Both the position numbers and the translations under genes were made by a program. A model generated the notes under the pieces. That model was not told the origin of the DNA. It worked only from the letters and a program-made list of their open reading frames with translations, and searched no databases. Positions 53,800 through 64,000 of a DNA stretch of 64,000 nucleotides are shown piece by piece (the first letter of the stretch is position 1; each line of letters starts with the position of its first letter). The DNA comes from Arenicola marina (lineage: Eukaryota; Annelida; Polychaeta; Arenicolidae): the NCBI GenBank assembly GCA_964019135.1, contig OZ025248.1:45935670-45999669 (forward strand), read 5' to 3'.

Positions 53800-56335
53800 C
53801 TGGAGTGGAAGGCTGGTGCCGGGTCTCTGCTTCCAGACCGCGTGGTAGACCGCTGGTGCCGGGTCTCTGCGGTCAGACCGCGTGGTAGAAGGCTGGTGTC
53901 GGGTCTCTGCGGCCAGACCCCGTGGTAGAAGGCTGGTGTCGGGTCTCTGCGGCCAGACCCCGTGGCAGAAGGCTGGTGTCGGGTCTCTGCGGCCAGACCC
54001 CGTGGTAGAAGGCTGGTGTCGGGTCTCTGCGGCCAGACCGCGTGGTAGAAGGCTGGTGTCGGGTCTCTGCGGCGAGACCGCGTGGTAGAAGGCTGGTGTC
54101 GGGTCTCTGCGGCCAGACCGCGTGGTAGAAGGCTGGTGTCGGGTCTCTGCGGCGAGACCCCGTGGTAGAAGGCTGGTGTCGGGTCTCTGCGGCCAGACCG
54201 CGTGGTAGAAGGCTGGTGTCGGGTCTCTGCGGCCAGACCCCGTGGCAGAAGGCTGGTGTCGGGTCTCTGCGGCCAGACCGCGTGGTAGAAGGCTGGTGTC
54301 GGGTCTCTGCGGCCAGACCGCGTGGTAGACCGCTGGTGCCGGGTCTCTGCGGCCAGACCGCGTGGTAGAAGGCTGGTGCCGGGTCTCTGCTTCCAGACCG
54401 CGTGGTAGAAGGCTGGTGCCGGGTCTCTGCTTCCAGACCGCGTGGTAGAAGGCTGATGCCGGGTCTCTGCGGCCAGACCGCGTGGTAGACCGCTGGGGGC
54501 GGGTCTCTGCGGCCAGACCGCGTGGTAGAAGCCTGGTGCCGGGTCTCTGCTTCCAGACCGCGTGGTAGAAGGCTGGTGTCGGGTCTCTGCGGCCAGACCC
54601 CGTGGTAGATCGCTGGGGCCAGGTCTTCACGGTCAGACAACGTGGTAGAAGGCTGGTGCTGGGTCTCTGCTTCCAGACCGCGTGGTAGAAGGCTGGTGCC
54701 GGGTCTCTGCTTCCAAACCGCGTGGTAGAAGGCTGGTGTCGGGTCTCTGCGGCCAGACCGCGTGGTAGAAGGCTGGTGCCGGGTCTCTGCGGCCAGACCC
54801 CGTGGTAGATCGCTGGGGCCAGGTCTTCACGGTCAGACAACGTGGTAGAAGGCTGGTGCTGGGTCTCTGCTTCCAGACCGCGTGGTAGAAGGCTGGTGCC
54901 GGGTCTCTGCGGCCAGACCGCGTGGTAGACCGCTGGTGCCGGGTCTCTGCGGCCAGACCGCGGGGTAGAAGGCTGGTGCCGGGTCTCTGCTCCCAGACCG
55001 CGTGGTAGAAGGCTGGTGCCGGGTCTCTGCTTCCAGACCGCGTGGTAGAAGGCTGGTGCCGGGTCTCTGCGGCCAGACCGCGTGGTAGAAGGCTGGTGCC
55101 GGGTCTCTGCTTCCAGACCGCGTGGTAGAAGGCTGGTGCCGGGTCTCTGTGGCCAGACCGCGTGGTAGACCGCTGGGGCCAGGTCTTCACGGTCAGACAA
55201 CGTGGCAGAACGCTGTGGTCAGGTTTTCATTGTCAGACCCCGTGGTATAAGACTGGTGCCGGGCCTCTGCTGCCAGACCCCGTGGTAGAAGGCTGGGGCC
55301 GGGTCTTCAAGGTCAGACCCCATGGTAGAAAGCTGGTGCCGGGTCTTCAAGGTCAGACCGCGTGGTAGAAAGCTGGTACCGGGTCTTCAAGGTCAGACCG
55401 CGCGGTAGAAAGCTGGTGCCGGGTCTTCACGGTCAGACCCCGTGGTAGAAGGCTGGTACCGGGTCTTCACGGTCAGACCCCGTGGTAGAAGGCTGGTACC
55501 GGGTCTTCAAGGTCAGACCCCGTGGTAGAAATCTGGTGCCGGGTCTTCAAGGTCAGACCCCGTGGTAGAAAGCTGGTGTCGTGTCTTCAAGGTCAGACCG
55601 CGTGGTAGAAAGCTGGTGCCGGGTCTTCAAGGTCAGACCCCGTGGTAGAAAGCTGGTGCCGGGTCTTCACGGTCAGACCCCGTGGTAGAAGGCTGGTGCC
55701 GGGTCTTCAAGGTCAGACCCCGTGGTAGAAAGCTGGTGCCGGGTCTTCAAGGTCAGACCCCGTGGTAGAAAGCTGGTGCCGGGTCTTCACGGTCAGACCC
55801 CGTGGTAGAAAGCTGGTGCCGGGTCTTCAAGGTCAGACCGCGTGGTAGAAAGCTGGTGCCGGGTCTTCAAGGTCAGACCGCGTGGTAGAAAGCTGGTACC
55901 GGGTCTTCAATGTCAGACCGCGTGGTAGAAAGCTGGTGCCGGGTCTTCACGGTCAGACCCCGTGGTAGAAGGCTGGTACCGGGTCTTCACGGTCAGACCC
56001 CGTGGTAGAAGGCTGGTACCGAGTTCTCAAGGTCAGACCCCGTGGTAGAAAGCTGGTGCCGGGTCTTCAAGGTCAGACCCCGTGGTAGAAAGCTGGTGCC
56101 GGGTCTTTAAGGTCAGACCCCGTGGTAGAAAGCTGGTACCGGGTCTTCATGGTCAGACCCCGTGGTATAAGGCTGGTGCCGGGCCTCTGCTGCCAGACCC
56201 CGTGGTAGAAGGCTGGTGCCGGGTCTTCACGGTCAGACCCCTGTGGTAGAAGGCTGGTACCGGGTCTTCATGGTCAGACCCCGTGGTAGCAGGCTGGTGC
56301 TGGGTCTGCACGGTCAGACCCCATAGAAGCAAGCT
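53800..56335. repeat. 40-bp minisatellite, about 63 copies in two blocks
   Basis: The unit is CGTGGTAGAAGGCTGGTGCC followed by GGGTCTCTGCGGCCAGACCG. The first block (53,800-55,165) carries CTCTGC(GG/TT)CCAGACC. The second (55,170-56,335) carries CTTCA(A/C)GGTCAGACC and more often AAAGCTGG. From 53,821 to about 56,235 the 40-bp phase is never broken. The first extra base is near 56,240. Minus-strand frames up to 487 codons arise because the unit lacks stops. Confidence 0.95.
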
Positions 56336-56451
56336 GGTAGCAGATTTCCAAATTTAATTTTTAAAAAACTAATCATTGACATGTGTGTTATTGTAGTTTG
56401 ACCTATGTGAATGTATGGGTTGGTGTGGTATTGCATTGCTCCTTGTGACAG

Positions 56452-56611
56452 GTGACTAAGCATGCCAAGCTGGGATATGTACGGGTATTGTTCATACAAA
56501 TGCCCCGGGATGACCTCCACTCCCCACAGCTAGGTGTGAGATATCACGGGAATGGACAGGTCGCAGACATATTCATACAGCGGTCTGCCAGACCGGGACC
56601 TGGGGACAGAT
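56452..56611 (+). CDS. Possible coding exon after the 40-bp array
   Basis: After a CCTTGTGACAG acceptor-like site the frame reads VTKHAKLGYVRVLFIQMPRD, then DLHSPQLGVRYHGNGQVADI and FIQRSARPGPGDR, with a possible GTGAGC donor at 56,612. The peptide is well mixed, unlike the Pro-rich sequence that follows. It does not join in phase to the exon at 52,655-53,447 directly. No family recognised. Confidence 0.22.
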
Positions 56612-57277
56612 GTGAGCTCACCCTCCCGGGCGCTCCCCTCACCTCCTTTCTCCCTCTCCCTACCCGCCCTCCACACCTGTCCCACCCCCGCTCTCTCCCT
56701 GGTGTGTCCTTCCCAACTCATTGTCTCCACATCTGCATACCACTACGGCGCCCATGACCGACAGTCGGGTTTTATTCAGCAAGTCTTTTTATGCCATTCA
56801 CTTTGCCCCCATCCCCTCCACCCCACACGACTTCCCCACCCCCACCCCCGGTGAGTTTTTGTGACTTATGCCCTTAGGGAATTTCCTGGTTTAAGGTAGC
56901 GGCAGGGCGAATATCTGGGGTGGCAGAGGCGAGTGGGCCCTGCGTCCTCCCCTCTCTCCCATCAGTCGACCAGTACTCGGGCCTTCCCTCCACCACCCCC
57001 CCACCCCCCACCTCCCCACTCCCGCCGTCCCTCCCAATCAACTACTAATCCTCCGTTGTTCACCTCCCAGCCACCTACCACTTATCCCCCTCCCTCTCCC
57101 CGTATCCCCCCCATCCATGCCTTCCTCTCTCCACCAAACACCCTTCGCCCCACCCTCTACACCCTTGACCCTCCGCCCCTCTCCCTCCCACATCGCTTGC
57201 CACAGTCTCTTGTCGTACCTCCGCCACCACCGAAAATCACATCCTCATAGAGGAGGGGGCGGGGGCTGGGGGTGGCG
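56612..57277. other. C-rich intergenic sequence, no gene seen
   Basis: Long C/T-rich runs at 56,625-56,700 and 56,940-57,200. Frames are Pro/Ser/Thr strings set by composition. Confidence 0.45.
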
Positions 57278-58001
57278 GTTGACCTGGGGTGACGAGGGAT
57301 AAAGGGACAGGGAGAATTTGCGTGTGTGTGCGGGGTGAGGCGGGAAGGGGGTGAGAGAGGGATGGGGTGTGAGGGGAGACTGCGGGCTGGGTTAACTTCC
57401 GCGAACTGGACTCCGATCTCCCGGCAGAAGGCGTTAAGCTTACGCCGTGATGTGAGGAATGAGCGCCATCTGCTGGCAGTGACTGGACTCCTGACGTCTA
57501 ACCACAGATGGCCAATCAGAATATCGAATAGCGCTTTCAATAAGTACTGCAAATCAAACGTGTCACGTGCGACAGGTGGGGGTGTGGGGTTTTGGTGGAG
57601 AGAGTATGGGATCGCGGGGAAGAATCGGCGTTTACAGGGTCAAAGAAAAAGGATTAAAGGGAACCGTTGATTTTCGTTCAGTTGACATGGGATGACGAGG
57701 GATAAATGGCCAGGGGGAATTTGCGTGTGAGTGAGGGGTGAGGCGGGGGGGGGGGGGTGTTAGGGGAGGCTGCGGGCTGGGCTAACTTCCGCAAACTGGA
57801 CTCCTGACGTCTAACCACAGATGTCCAATCAGAATATCGAATAGCGCTTTCAATAAATACTGCAAATCAAACTGGCGATGTATTTACCGATGTTGGCAGC
57901 TGTCACGTGCGAGGTGGGGGTGTGGGGTTGTGGTGAAGATAGTATGGGATCGCAGTGGGGAATCGGCGTTTAGAGGGTCAAAGAAAAGGGACTAAAGGAA
58001 T
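57278..58001 (+). repeat. Tandem segmental duplication of about 320-390 bp
   Basis: Copy 1 (about 57,278-57,663) and copy 2 (about 57,680-58,001) share TGACGAGGGATAAA, GAATTTGCGTGTG, TAACTTCCGC(G/A)AACTGGACT, CTGACGTCTAACCACAGATG, ATCGAATAGCGCTTTCAATA and GGAATCGGCGTTTA-type blocks. Copy 2 lacks a 70-bp internal piece present in copy 1 but has a 30-bp extra block. Non-coding. Confidence 0.75.
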
Positions 58002-58884
58002 TTTCATGGGTTCGTGGTTTTCTTGGGATTAATTTAAAATTAGTAGGCTATTGCAGTCAGATGGCCTCTAAGTGAATCCATGTATCCCGCTCGGGCGGAA
58101 TCCCGTCCATATTCAAGGCAAGTCTTCAGGAAAAATAATACCGTTATTGTGCTTGGCAACAATTCCGCACAGATTCAGTAGCCCATTGGCTTGGTTAACA
58201 TCCGCCCTTATTACATAAATTAACATGACACTTATACCAAGTTTGTTTGGAGTAGCTTTTTAACAGACATCATAATCAGTCTACGTTAATTGTCATCTGT
58301 TACCGTGAGGACTTGAACCAGGTGTGGTGGGGACGGCGGGGGGGGGGGGGGGCGGGAGGGGATGAAGGACATAAATATGTCTCAATTTCTCTCCAATATC
58401 ATATCATATGATCATTGATAAACTTAATAGAACACTGAGTTTCTTTTCGTATGCACACAAGAAATCATTCAGTTGTTCCCAGCCCACCTTGCTTCAAACC
58501 TACGCAAAGTGCTGGACGGGTTATTTATTGCACACAACCATTGCGCACGAAGCTGGCTAGTTTCTATAAAAGGTTTTTTTTCACTTGAGCAAAGACAGAT
58601 AAAAAATGTAACGTCACGTAATACAAATATGCAAATATATATATAATACACACTAGACTGGAGGTATTAATTGGCTCAGTTGTTCACATCTCAAACATAG
58701 CATCATATTTGGATTGATAGCCGGCGATCTGATCAGAATAATATTCAATACATAGTTGTTTCTAATATATTGTTTGCAACATTCTGGATTTCGGATCTTT
58801 CCGTTTGACATTTTGTGTTTATAAATATACCGTTTAACGAACAATATGATAAAATTAATATTCCACATGTGGGCTTTCTTTTTC
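58002..58884. other. Intergenic, no gene seen
   Basis: A G tract at about 58,339-58,354, AT-rich after 58,380. It may include the 3' end of the neighbouring LINE. Confidence 0.45.
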
Positions 58885-59464
58885 TCAGAGACTCCGAATA
58901 ACACATCCACTAATTGCCAATGTTACGTTAAGACCGAACAAGTAGAGAATCCACACTTCAATATCTTTCCATAAATGTTTGACATTGAGATTAACGGTAA
59001 TAGGGCCTTTGGACCATATTAATTGTGACTCGGGTACGATGATATGATACCTTTGCCGTATTTTCCCCAACGGAAGTATCACCGTCTTGTCATAATTTAC
59101 CTTTAGTCCTGATAACTGGTAAAATTCGTAAAAAGTATTAATGACCTTTCTGAGCACATGTTCAGAATACTTCAGGAACAAGCCCATATCGCCTGCGTAT
59201 TGAATAATTTTAAATTCCTGATTCCTATATTTAAAGCCAATAATATCAGGGTCACTACGTATTTTTATGGCTAATATTCGGCTACCAAGATAAATGAGTA
59301 GGGAGAAAGCGGACACCCTTGCCTTAGCCCTCTTGTGTTGGAGAAGTAATCCGACGTCCATCCATTATTAATTACACATGATCTGATATCGGTATAATAG
59401 GTTTCGACCCATCGTAATATAGATTTTCCAAAATTAAAATGTTTAAAATTACAATTTCCAACAA
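58885..59464 (-). pseudogene. L1-like LINE, reverse transcriptase second half with mutated active site
   Basis: On the minus strand: FGKSILRWVETYYTDIRSCV, INNGWTSDYFSNTRGLRQGC and PLSPYSFIL (motif B), then QYAGDMGLFL. The invariant YADD is YAGD, so one catalytic Asp is lost. SGLKVNYDKTVILPLG follows (motif D region). One frameshift lies between GCPLS and the YAGD part. L1/Tx1-type sequence. Confidence 0.75.
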
Positions 59465-59722
59465 ATTTTGCGACGGGGGTGTTCCGTCAGATCACGTGAG
59501 GCGCCGCGGCTGTTGGAACAGCTGTAAACACTGTATAACACTCTGCCTCAAAGAGGCGCTGCCAGTTGCGAATCCTGGCCAATAACGTCTAGTATATATA
59601 TGGTTGGTACCAGTGACTTCCGGAAAGTTAGTCGTTGGCGCTCGCCCTGGCGGAGATTACTTCATGCGTGTTACGTCACCAGCACATCAACGTCACTGTA
59701 CACACGTTTTTTTTTTCCAGAT
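59465..59722. other. About 255-bp insertion splitting the LINE reverse transcriptase
   Basis: GC-richer than the LINE and without reverse-transcriptase homology. LINE sense resumes on both sides. It contains CACGTGAGGCGCCGCGGC near one end and TTTTTTTTTCC at the other. No TIRs found; origin unknown. Confidence 0.45.
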
Positions 59723-60245
59723 TTGGATCACAATGAATGTTTACTTTTTGTTGTAATAGTAACTTTAAGCGTTTGCCTAATGAAGGTCCAGCCGACTGTG
59801 TCAAAGGCTTTTTCAAAGTCAATTGACAGAAATAACCGTTCTGCATGTTCTTCCTTAGCCAAGTCCCTAATGGTTGTTAGTTTGACAATATTCTCGCCGA
59901 TGTAACTTCCCTTCATAAAGCCAATCTGATCCCGATGTATTAATTTTTCTAGCGTGGACTTTATTCTCTTGGCAACACTTTTTGTAATAAGTTTATAATC
60001 TGTATTTAAAAGAGAAATAGGTCGCCAGTGTTTAAGGTAAGTACTATCTTTACCTGGTTTGGGGATCAGCGTTAAAACTCCTTGCTTTGTCATAACGACA
60101 TATTGCCTTTCTCGTATGCTAAGTTAAATGCATTAATTAGTGGACGCTTGATATCCCCCCAAAATACTCTGTAGAATTCGTAAGGTAACCCATCGGGACC
60201 TGGAGATTTGTTATCTCCATTTGGTTCTAAGTTTGCAGAAATATC
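59723..60245 (-). pseudogene. L1-like LINE, reverse transcriptase first half
   Basis: On the minus strand: NKSPGPDGLPYEFYRVFW, then a stop, GVLTLIPKPGKDSTYLKHWR, PISLLNTDYKLITKSVAKRI, LIHRDQIGFMKGSYIGENI and LFLSIDFEKAFDTVGW (motif A, Asp present). These are the standard N-terminal blocks of an L1/Tx1-type reverse transcriptase. Confidence 0.8.
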
Positions 60246-60259
60246 GGTGTCTTATTTAG

Positions 60260-61256
60260 ACCTTGGCGACGTAGTATGTTTCGCCAGTGTCTGGTCGCTT
60301 GCGCAATACTATTTAAGGCCTTGTCTTCTATTTCTACGTTGAAAGTATGGTGAAGACTAGTCTGGTAAGAAAGTATCCGTTACCGTCCATAATATCATAT
60401 ATCCGTCGTATTCCGTGCTCTTCCCATTTATTATACTATGGGTAGAAGATGTTGCTCAGTTTTCCCCCAATCAAGATAAATTTATTATTCCATAGTTTCT
60501 CATATTAAATGTAGAATGTCTCTTGTTCGACAGATCGAGCTGCAAACCGGTGTTTAATAACTTGATGGTAGAACTTGCTTTTGGGTATTCTCATGTGTTT
60601 CATCGAGAGTTTGCCATTGATCTCTCCGAGAGAGAGCCCCAGTAAGTTGAATGCTAGTTTGCTCTTCTTTGAAGTGTGGCTTTCGGCGAATAGTAGCCTC
60701 TTAACCCATAGCGTTTTTTGACAAGAAATTATAGCCTCAAAACATGGTAGGTTTAATCCGCCCTTTAGTAAGTATGATACCACACAGGAAAACTTTACTT
60801 TTGGAGGTTTACTATTCCATACAAAGTTAATTATTTCGTCATGTACTTTTTTAATGAAATGATCTGAGACATGGATAACAGCAATCGCGTATGTTAACTG
60901 TGGTAAGGCTAAGCTTTTCAGTATGGTTATTCTACCCTTCAAATGAATGATAACTGACGAGTTACCCATCTATTCAGTACCACTTTGAACTTGGCAAATC
61001 GATCCTCAAGGTTTTTACAAGACATCACCTCTTGATCAGTGTTGAAAATTGTGCCTAGTGTTTTTAATTCTATTTCTATAATTTCAATACCTTCGATCGT
61101 GTTTTGTTTGTCATGTGTGTCGTCTTCATGGAGAAGAAATATATGCGTTTTGCTTTTGTTTAATTTCAAACCCGAGCAGAGGGCAAATTCATCAAGTATA
61201 GCAAGTGCCCTTGATATTGATTTGACAATATCAATACCCCCCCCCCCCCTCCCCAC
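60260..61256 (-). pseudogene. L1-like LINE, ORF2 C-terminal part, out of order
   Basis: On the minus strand: FALCSGLKLNKSKTHIFLL, ELKTLGTIFNTDQEVM, FAKFKVVLNRWVTRQLSF, LKGRITILKSLALPQLTYAI, INFVWNSKPPKVKFS, LKGGLNLPCFEAIISCQKTL, KWEEHGIRRIYDIMDGNG. These blocks follow the reverse transcriptase in an intact ORF2, yet here they precede it, so they belong to another copy or to a rearrangement. Confidence 0.75.
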
Positions 61257-61257
61257 A

Positions 61258-61345
61258 GGGGCGGATCCAGAAAAGCTGGATAGAAGGGGGGGGGGGTGGT
61301 TTCAGGGTCGGATCCAGATATGCTGGATAGGGGGGGCCCCCCTTG
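61258..61345 (-). mobile_element. hAT-like element end(s)
   Basis: GGGGCGGATCCAGAAAAGCT and the similar GGTCGGATCCAGATATGCTG are the common hAT end motif, given twice in tandem and separated by G tracts. The opposite end was not found. Confidence 0.4.
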
Positions 61346-61349
61346 GAGC

Positions 61350-61735
61350 AGAGCAGAGTCACATGATGGCGCTTTTCGCCATAACAAACAGAGCAGTCAC
61401 ATGATGGCGCTTTTCGCCATAACAAACAGAGCAGTCACATGATGGCGCTTTTCGCCATAACAAACAGAGCAGTCACATGATGGCGCTTTTCGCCATAACA
61501 AACAGAGCAGTCACACGATGGCGCTTTTCGCCATAACAAACAGAGCAGTCACATGATGGCGCTTTTCGCCATAACAAACAGAGCAGTCACATGATGGCGC
61601 TTTTCGCCATAACAAACAGAGCAGTCACATGATGGCGCTTTTCGCCATAACAAACAGAGCAGTCACATGATGGCGCTTTTCGCCATAACAAACAGAGCAG
61701 TCACATGATGGCGCTTTTCGCCATAACAAATCAGA
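61350..61735. repeat. 38-bp tandem repeat, about 10 copies, each with a small hairpin
   Basis: Unit GAGCAGTCACATGATGGCGC then TTTTCGCCATAACAAACA. Each unit contains the inverted repeat ATGGCG/CGCCAT around CTTTT. Copies are almost identical (one ACACGATGG variant). No unique spacers, so not a CRISPR array. Confidence 0.93.
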
Positions 61736-61929
61736 AGATGGTTATTACAAAGACAAACAGTTTCCTTAATATTAACTCGTCAACAATGTTAGGAAGCCAG
61801 CCCAAGAGGGCTATCAGCCCTGTCTTAGTATTAATATGATCTTACATCACATAATATAGCTGTAATTGTATAATACCTCGCATTGCAAAGAACGTAATGC
61901 AGTAGTAAAAATGTTGGCTCCCTGGAGGT

Positions 61930-62150
61930 TATTCAAGCCCGGGCGCTTATTCAAGCCCGGGCGCTTATTCAAGCCCGGGCCCTTATTCAAGCCCGGGCGC
62001 TTATTCAAGCCCGGGCCCTTATTCAAGCCCGGGCGCTTATTCAAGCCCGGGCCCTTATTTAAGCCCGGGCGCTTATTTATTTGTTGTGTCTCATTGACCG
62101 GGCGCTTATTCAAACGGACGCTTATTCAAACAGGGGCGCTTAATCGAGCA
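61930..62150. repeat. 18-bp tandem repeat, about 10-11 copies
   Basis: Unit CGCTTATTCAAGCCCGGG, alternating with CCCTTATTCAAGCCCGGG, and decayed copies to 62,145. Being six codons long, it keeps frames open ([12 protein letters not shown]). Confidence 0.92.
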
Positions 62151-62222
62151 ACTACGGTATTTTGTATTTTTTTCGTTTTCAGCTACTTTGAATGATCTTG
62201 CGCGCACCAGTGCTCCCTGGGC

Positions 62223-63240
62223 CTAGAGTGTCTGAATATCGTCGTATTCGGTTTTGACTTTGATATATGTATCGTATAGAGTGGGGTCCCTGGCGCATTG
62301 CATTGCTAATGTTTCTTTAAAAACTCCTGGTGTTGACGGCGTTGCTTCGCCTTGTGTGAGGCATAGTTTATGCTTTTCCCCCTTAAATCGTATTTTATTA
62401 TATCCCAAATTAATCCTTTAACTTTAGTTTCAGGATACGTTTTCATAGAATCTCTTATATCTTTTTTATCATAATTACGTATTCTCTGTCTCCCAAAAGC
62501 GAACAGTTCAACTTCCAAAATCCTTTTCCTATGCGAGTGTCTTTGTTGCTCTCGAGTTGTATACTAATGATTGAGCGTTTTGAATGGGGTCCATAGTTAA
62601 TATATGTATGTGTAATGTTGTATCCTAACTGGACTGAAGTGAAAAAAATATATATTCTGGAATTAACCATTTCGACCTTTGTGTTTTGTCTTCTGGTAAA
62701 GCGCTTGGTGGAAGGGTTACGAATTCTCCAGATGTCATGTATGTCACAGTCTTCGATAAATTGTATTAACTGATTTGCATAGCCGCTTCGATTTTCTTTT
62801 GTATCCCCGCTTTTATCAATCTCAGGGTTAATGCATACATTAAAGTCTCCCCTAATTATTATATTAGTTCCGGTATATTCCTGTAGAATATCTAAGATTA
62901 CTTTCAAATATGTCGCTTGTTTTTTAGAGCAGTTTTTGTTGGGGCATAAATATTCATAAATGTGTATCTTTTGTCATGATCTCTATATCTAACAGGCTAG
63001 ATCTTCCATCGCCGTCCTTTAACTCTCTGTGTATAATGCTGTCGATGCATGGTGGAATAAAGATAGCCACACCGCGTGCTCTTTTTGTTCCATGGGAGAA
63101 AAATAGATTACCCTTCAATTCGTTTCTCAATTTGCTTTCAAGGCTCGTGTCCGTATGTGTTTCTTGCAAAAAAAACTATACCTTTATGATTATCTTTGAT
63201 ATGTTTAAATACACTTTTCCTTTTGATCGCATCTCCTAGT
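62223..63240 (-). pseudogene. L1-like LINE, endonuclease domain and linker
   Basis: On the minus strand: LQETH-type start (MQETHTDTSLESKLRNEL), FSHGTKRARGVAIFIPP, then IIIRGDFNVCINPEIDKSGD, DIHDIWRIRNPSTKRFTR and PHSKRSI, in the order of an apurinic-type endonuclease (QETH, GDFN, and the SDH-like end which is altered). A linker follows (KVKGLIWDIIKYDLRGKSIN, ASHKAKQRRQ). Frame breaks occur near 62,930 and 62,460. Confidence 0.75.
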
Positions 63241-64000
63241 CATCGTGTGTTGAAACTGCTAAGTTTTATCGTATCCATTGGTAAACATGTTGCTCTTCGA
63301 TAAAGAGTGATCATAAGGGGCCTCTCGTTTGCTGAAGGTTTTTGTGAATGAGTTTCTTGGCAGTAGTCAGTTCGATACAGTGCGGATGAGAAAAAAAACA
63401 GCGTTCAAACACAATACGTCAAGCCGTCACGCGTAAAACAATACTATAACCTTGCGTTTAGGTCCGGCTTTACGAAATAGTGCGCAGTAAAGTAGCTTAA
63501 ATTAAATTAATTTGTGCTCATATTGGCTGGGATTCCTCTTACCGGGAGACATCACACACATGTGGGGGACTTAAGGCTAACTGTAACTGGGCATACTAGA
63601 CAGTGCGTCAATATCACATAGACCTGCTATACTCTCAGAAATGGATCGGTTTTTCAGTGTATGTCAAACACTGGTACCACAGGTAACGTGCATAATATCG
63701 TAACCCCAACTTTGTGTGCGCAATTATGTGATATGAGAATGAACATAGAGCATAGACAATTCATGTTCTCACCTATGAATTAGATTTTGCGTCTAAATAG
63801 AATGTATATTGATACATGCCAACCATGTCATAGTTATTTCGATTGTAACGCTGACAGGTGAATATATTGATACATGTATTGTGACGCGGATATATTGCCA
63901 CGCCCCTGCCCTCTGGTTCAGCGAGCGTTGTCCGAGCGGGAAACTGGCCATGGAGCGGGAAACTGGCCATGGGGCGGGAAACGGAGTTACCGCTCGGACA
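63241..64000. other. LINE 5' flank and intergenic; inverted repeat at the window edge
   Basis: No gene is supported. At the edge TGTCCGAGCGGGAAACTGG (63,929) and GAGTTACCGCTCGGACA (to 64,000) are inverted, with AGCGGGAAACTGGCCATGG repeated between them. This may be a small foldback or the end of an element that continues beyond the window. Confidence 0.4.

Noticed and set aside
53737-55200. 487-codon minus-strand frame with SLLPRGL and HQPSTTRSG repeats
   Set aside because: Arises from the 40-bp tandem array; no start context, domain or splice support.
61350-61735. CRISPR-like array (palindromic repeat, constant period)
   Set aside because: The whole 38-bp unit is repeated, with no unique spacers, and the context is a eukaryotic mobile-element fragment.

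Overview
The window looks like animal nuclear DNA, most likely from an invertebrate; a marine mollusc is a guess from the kinds of repeats. It is intron-bearing and gene-poor, with long intergenic stretches, many tandem arrays, foldback and terminal-inverted-repeat (TIR) DNA elements, decayed LINEs, a broken Ty3/gypsy gag and one scaffold gap of exactly 200 N (48,729-48,928). Nothing suggests a bacterial, organellar or viral source.

The clearest gene is on the minus strand between 15,563 and 8,222. It is a seven-exon bHLH-leucine-zipper gene of the Mondo/ChREBP (MLXIP/MLXIPL) family. All introns have GT-AG ends and compatible phases, and the joined reading frame is 376 codons plus stop. It has the DNA-binding and zipper regions and the family C-terminal dimerisation/cytoplasmic-localisation domain. 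It lacks the N-terminal glucose-sensing Mondo conserved regions, so it reads as a short Mondo form with its own first exon. Weaker coding candidates are a partial exon at the left edge (193-1, minus), a Ser/Thr/Asp-rich exon at 52,655-53,447 (plus) and small frames near 22.4, 34.9, 52.0 and 56.5 kb.

Layout: 0-8 kb holds a partial exon, two MITEs and 53-, 21- and 23-bp tandem arrays. 8.2-15.6 kb is the Mondo-like gene. 15.6-28.3 kb is AT-rich and full of TIR elements, including a 2.3-kb Mutator-like element with a 10-bp target duplication and a small palindromic relative with a 9-bp duplication, then a gypsy gag remnant. 29.1-32.3 kb is a cluster of one foldback family, including a 1.57-kb near-perfect palindrome. 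35.6-41.5 kb is a 42-bp minisatellite of about 139 copies. 43.9-45.7 kb is a 22/29-bp minisatellite. 45.7-48.5 kb is a decayed LINE interrupted by a hAT-like MITE. 49-53.5 kb is C/T-rich and then CpG-rich with a putative exon. 53.8-56.3 kb is a 40-bp minisatellite. 58.9-63.2 kb is a scrambled L1-like LINE interrupted by a hAT end and two more arrays.

Only the Mondo-like gene can be tied to a pathway: E-box/ChoRE transcription control of carbohydrate and lipid metabolism with the partner Mlx. The rest is mostly mobile or tandem DNA. Most long open frames here are by-products of tandem arrays that lack stop codons, not evidence of protein.
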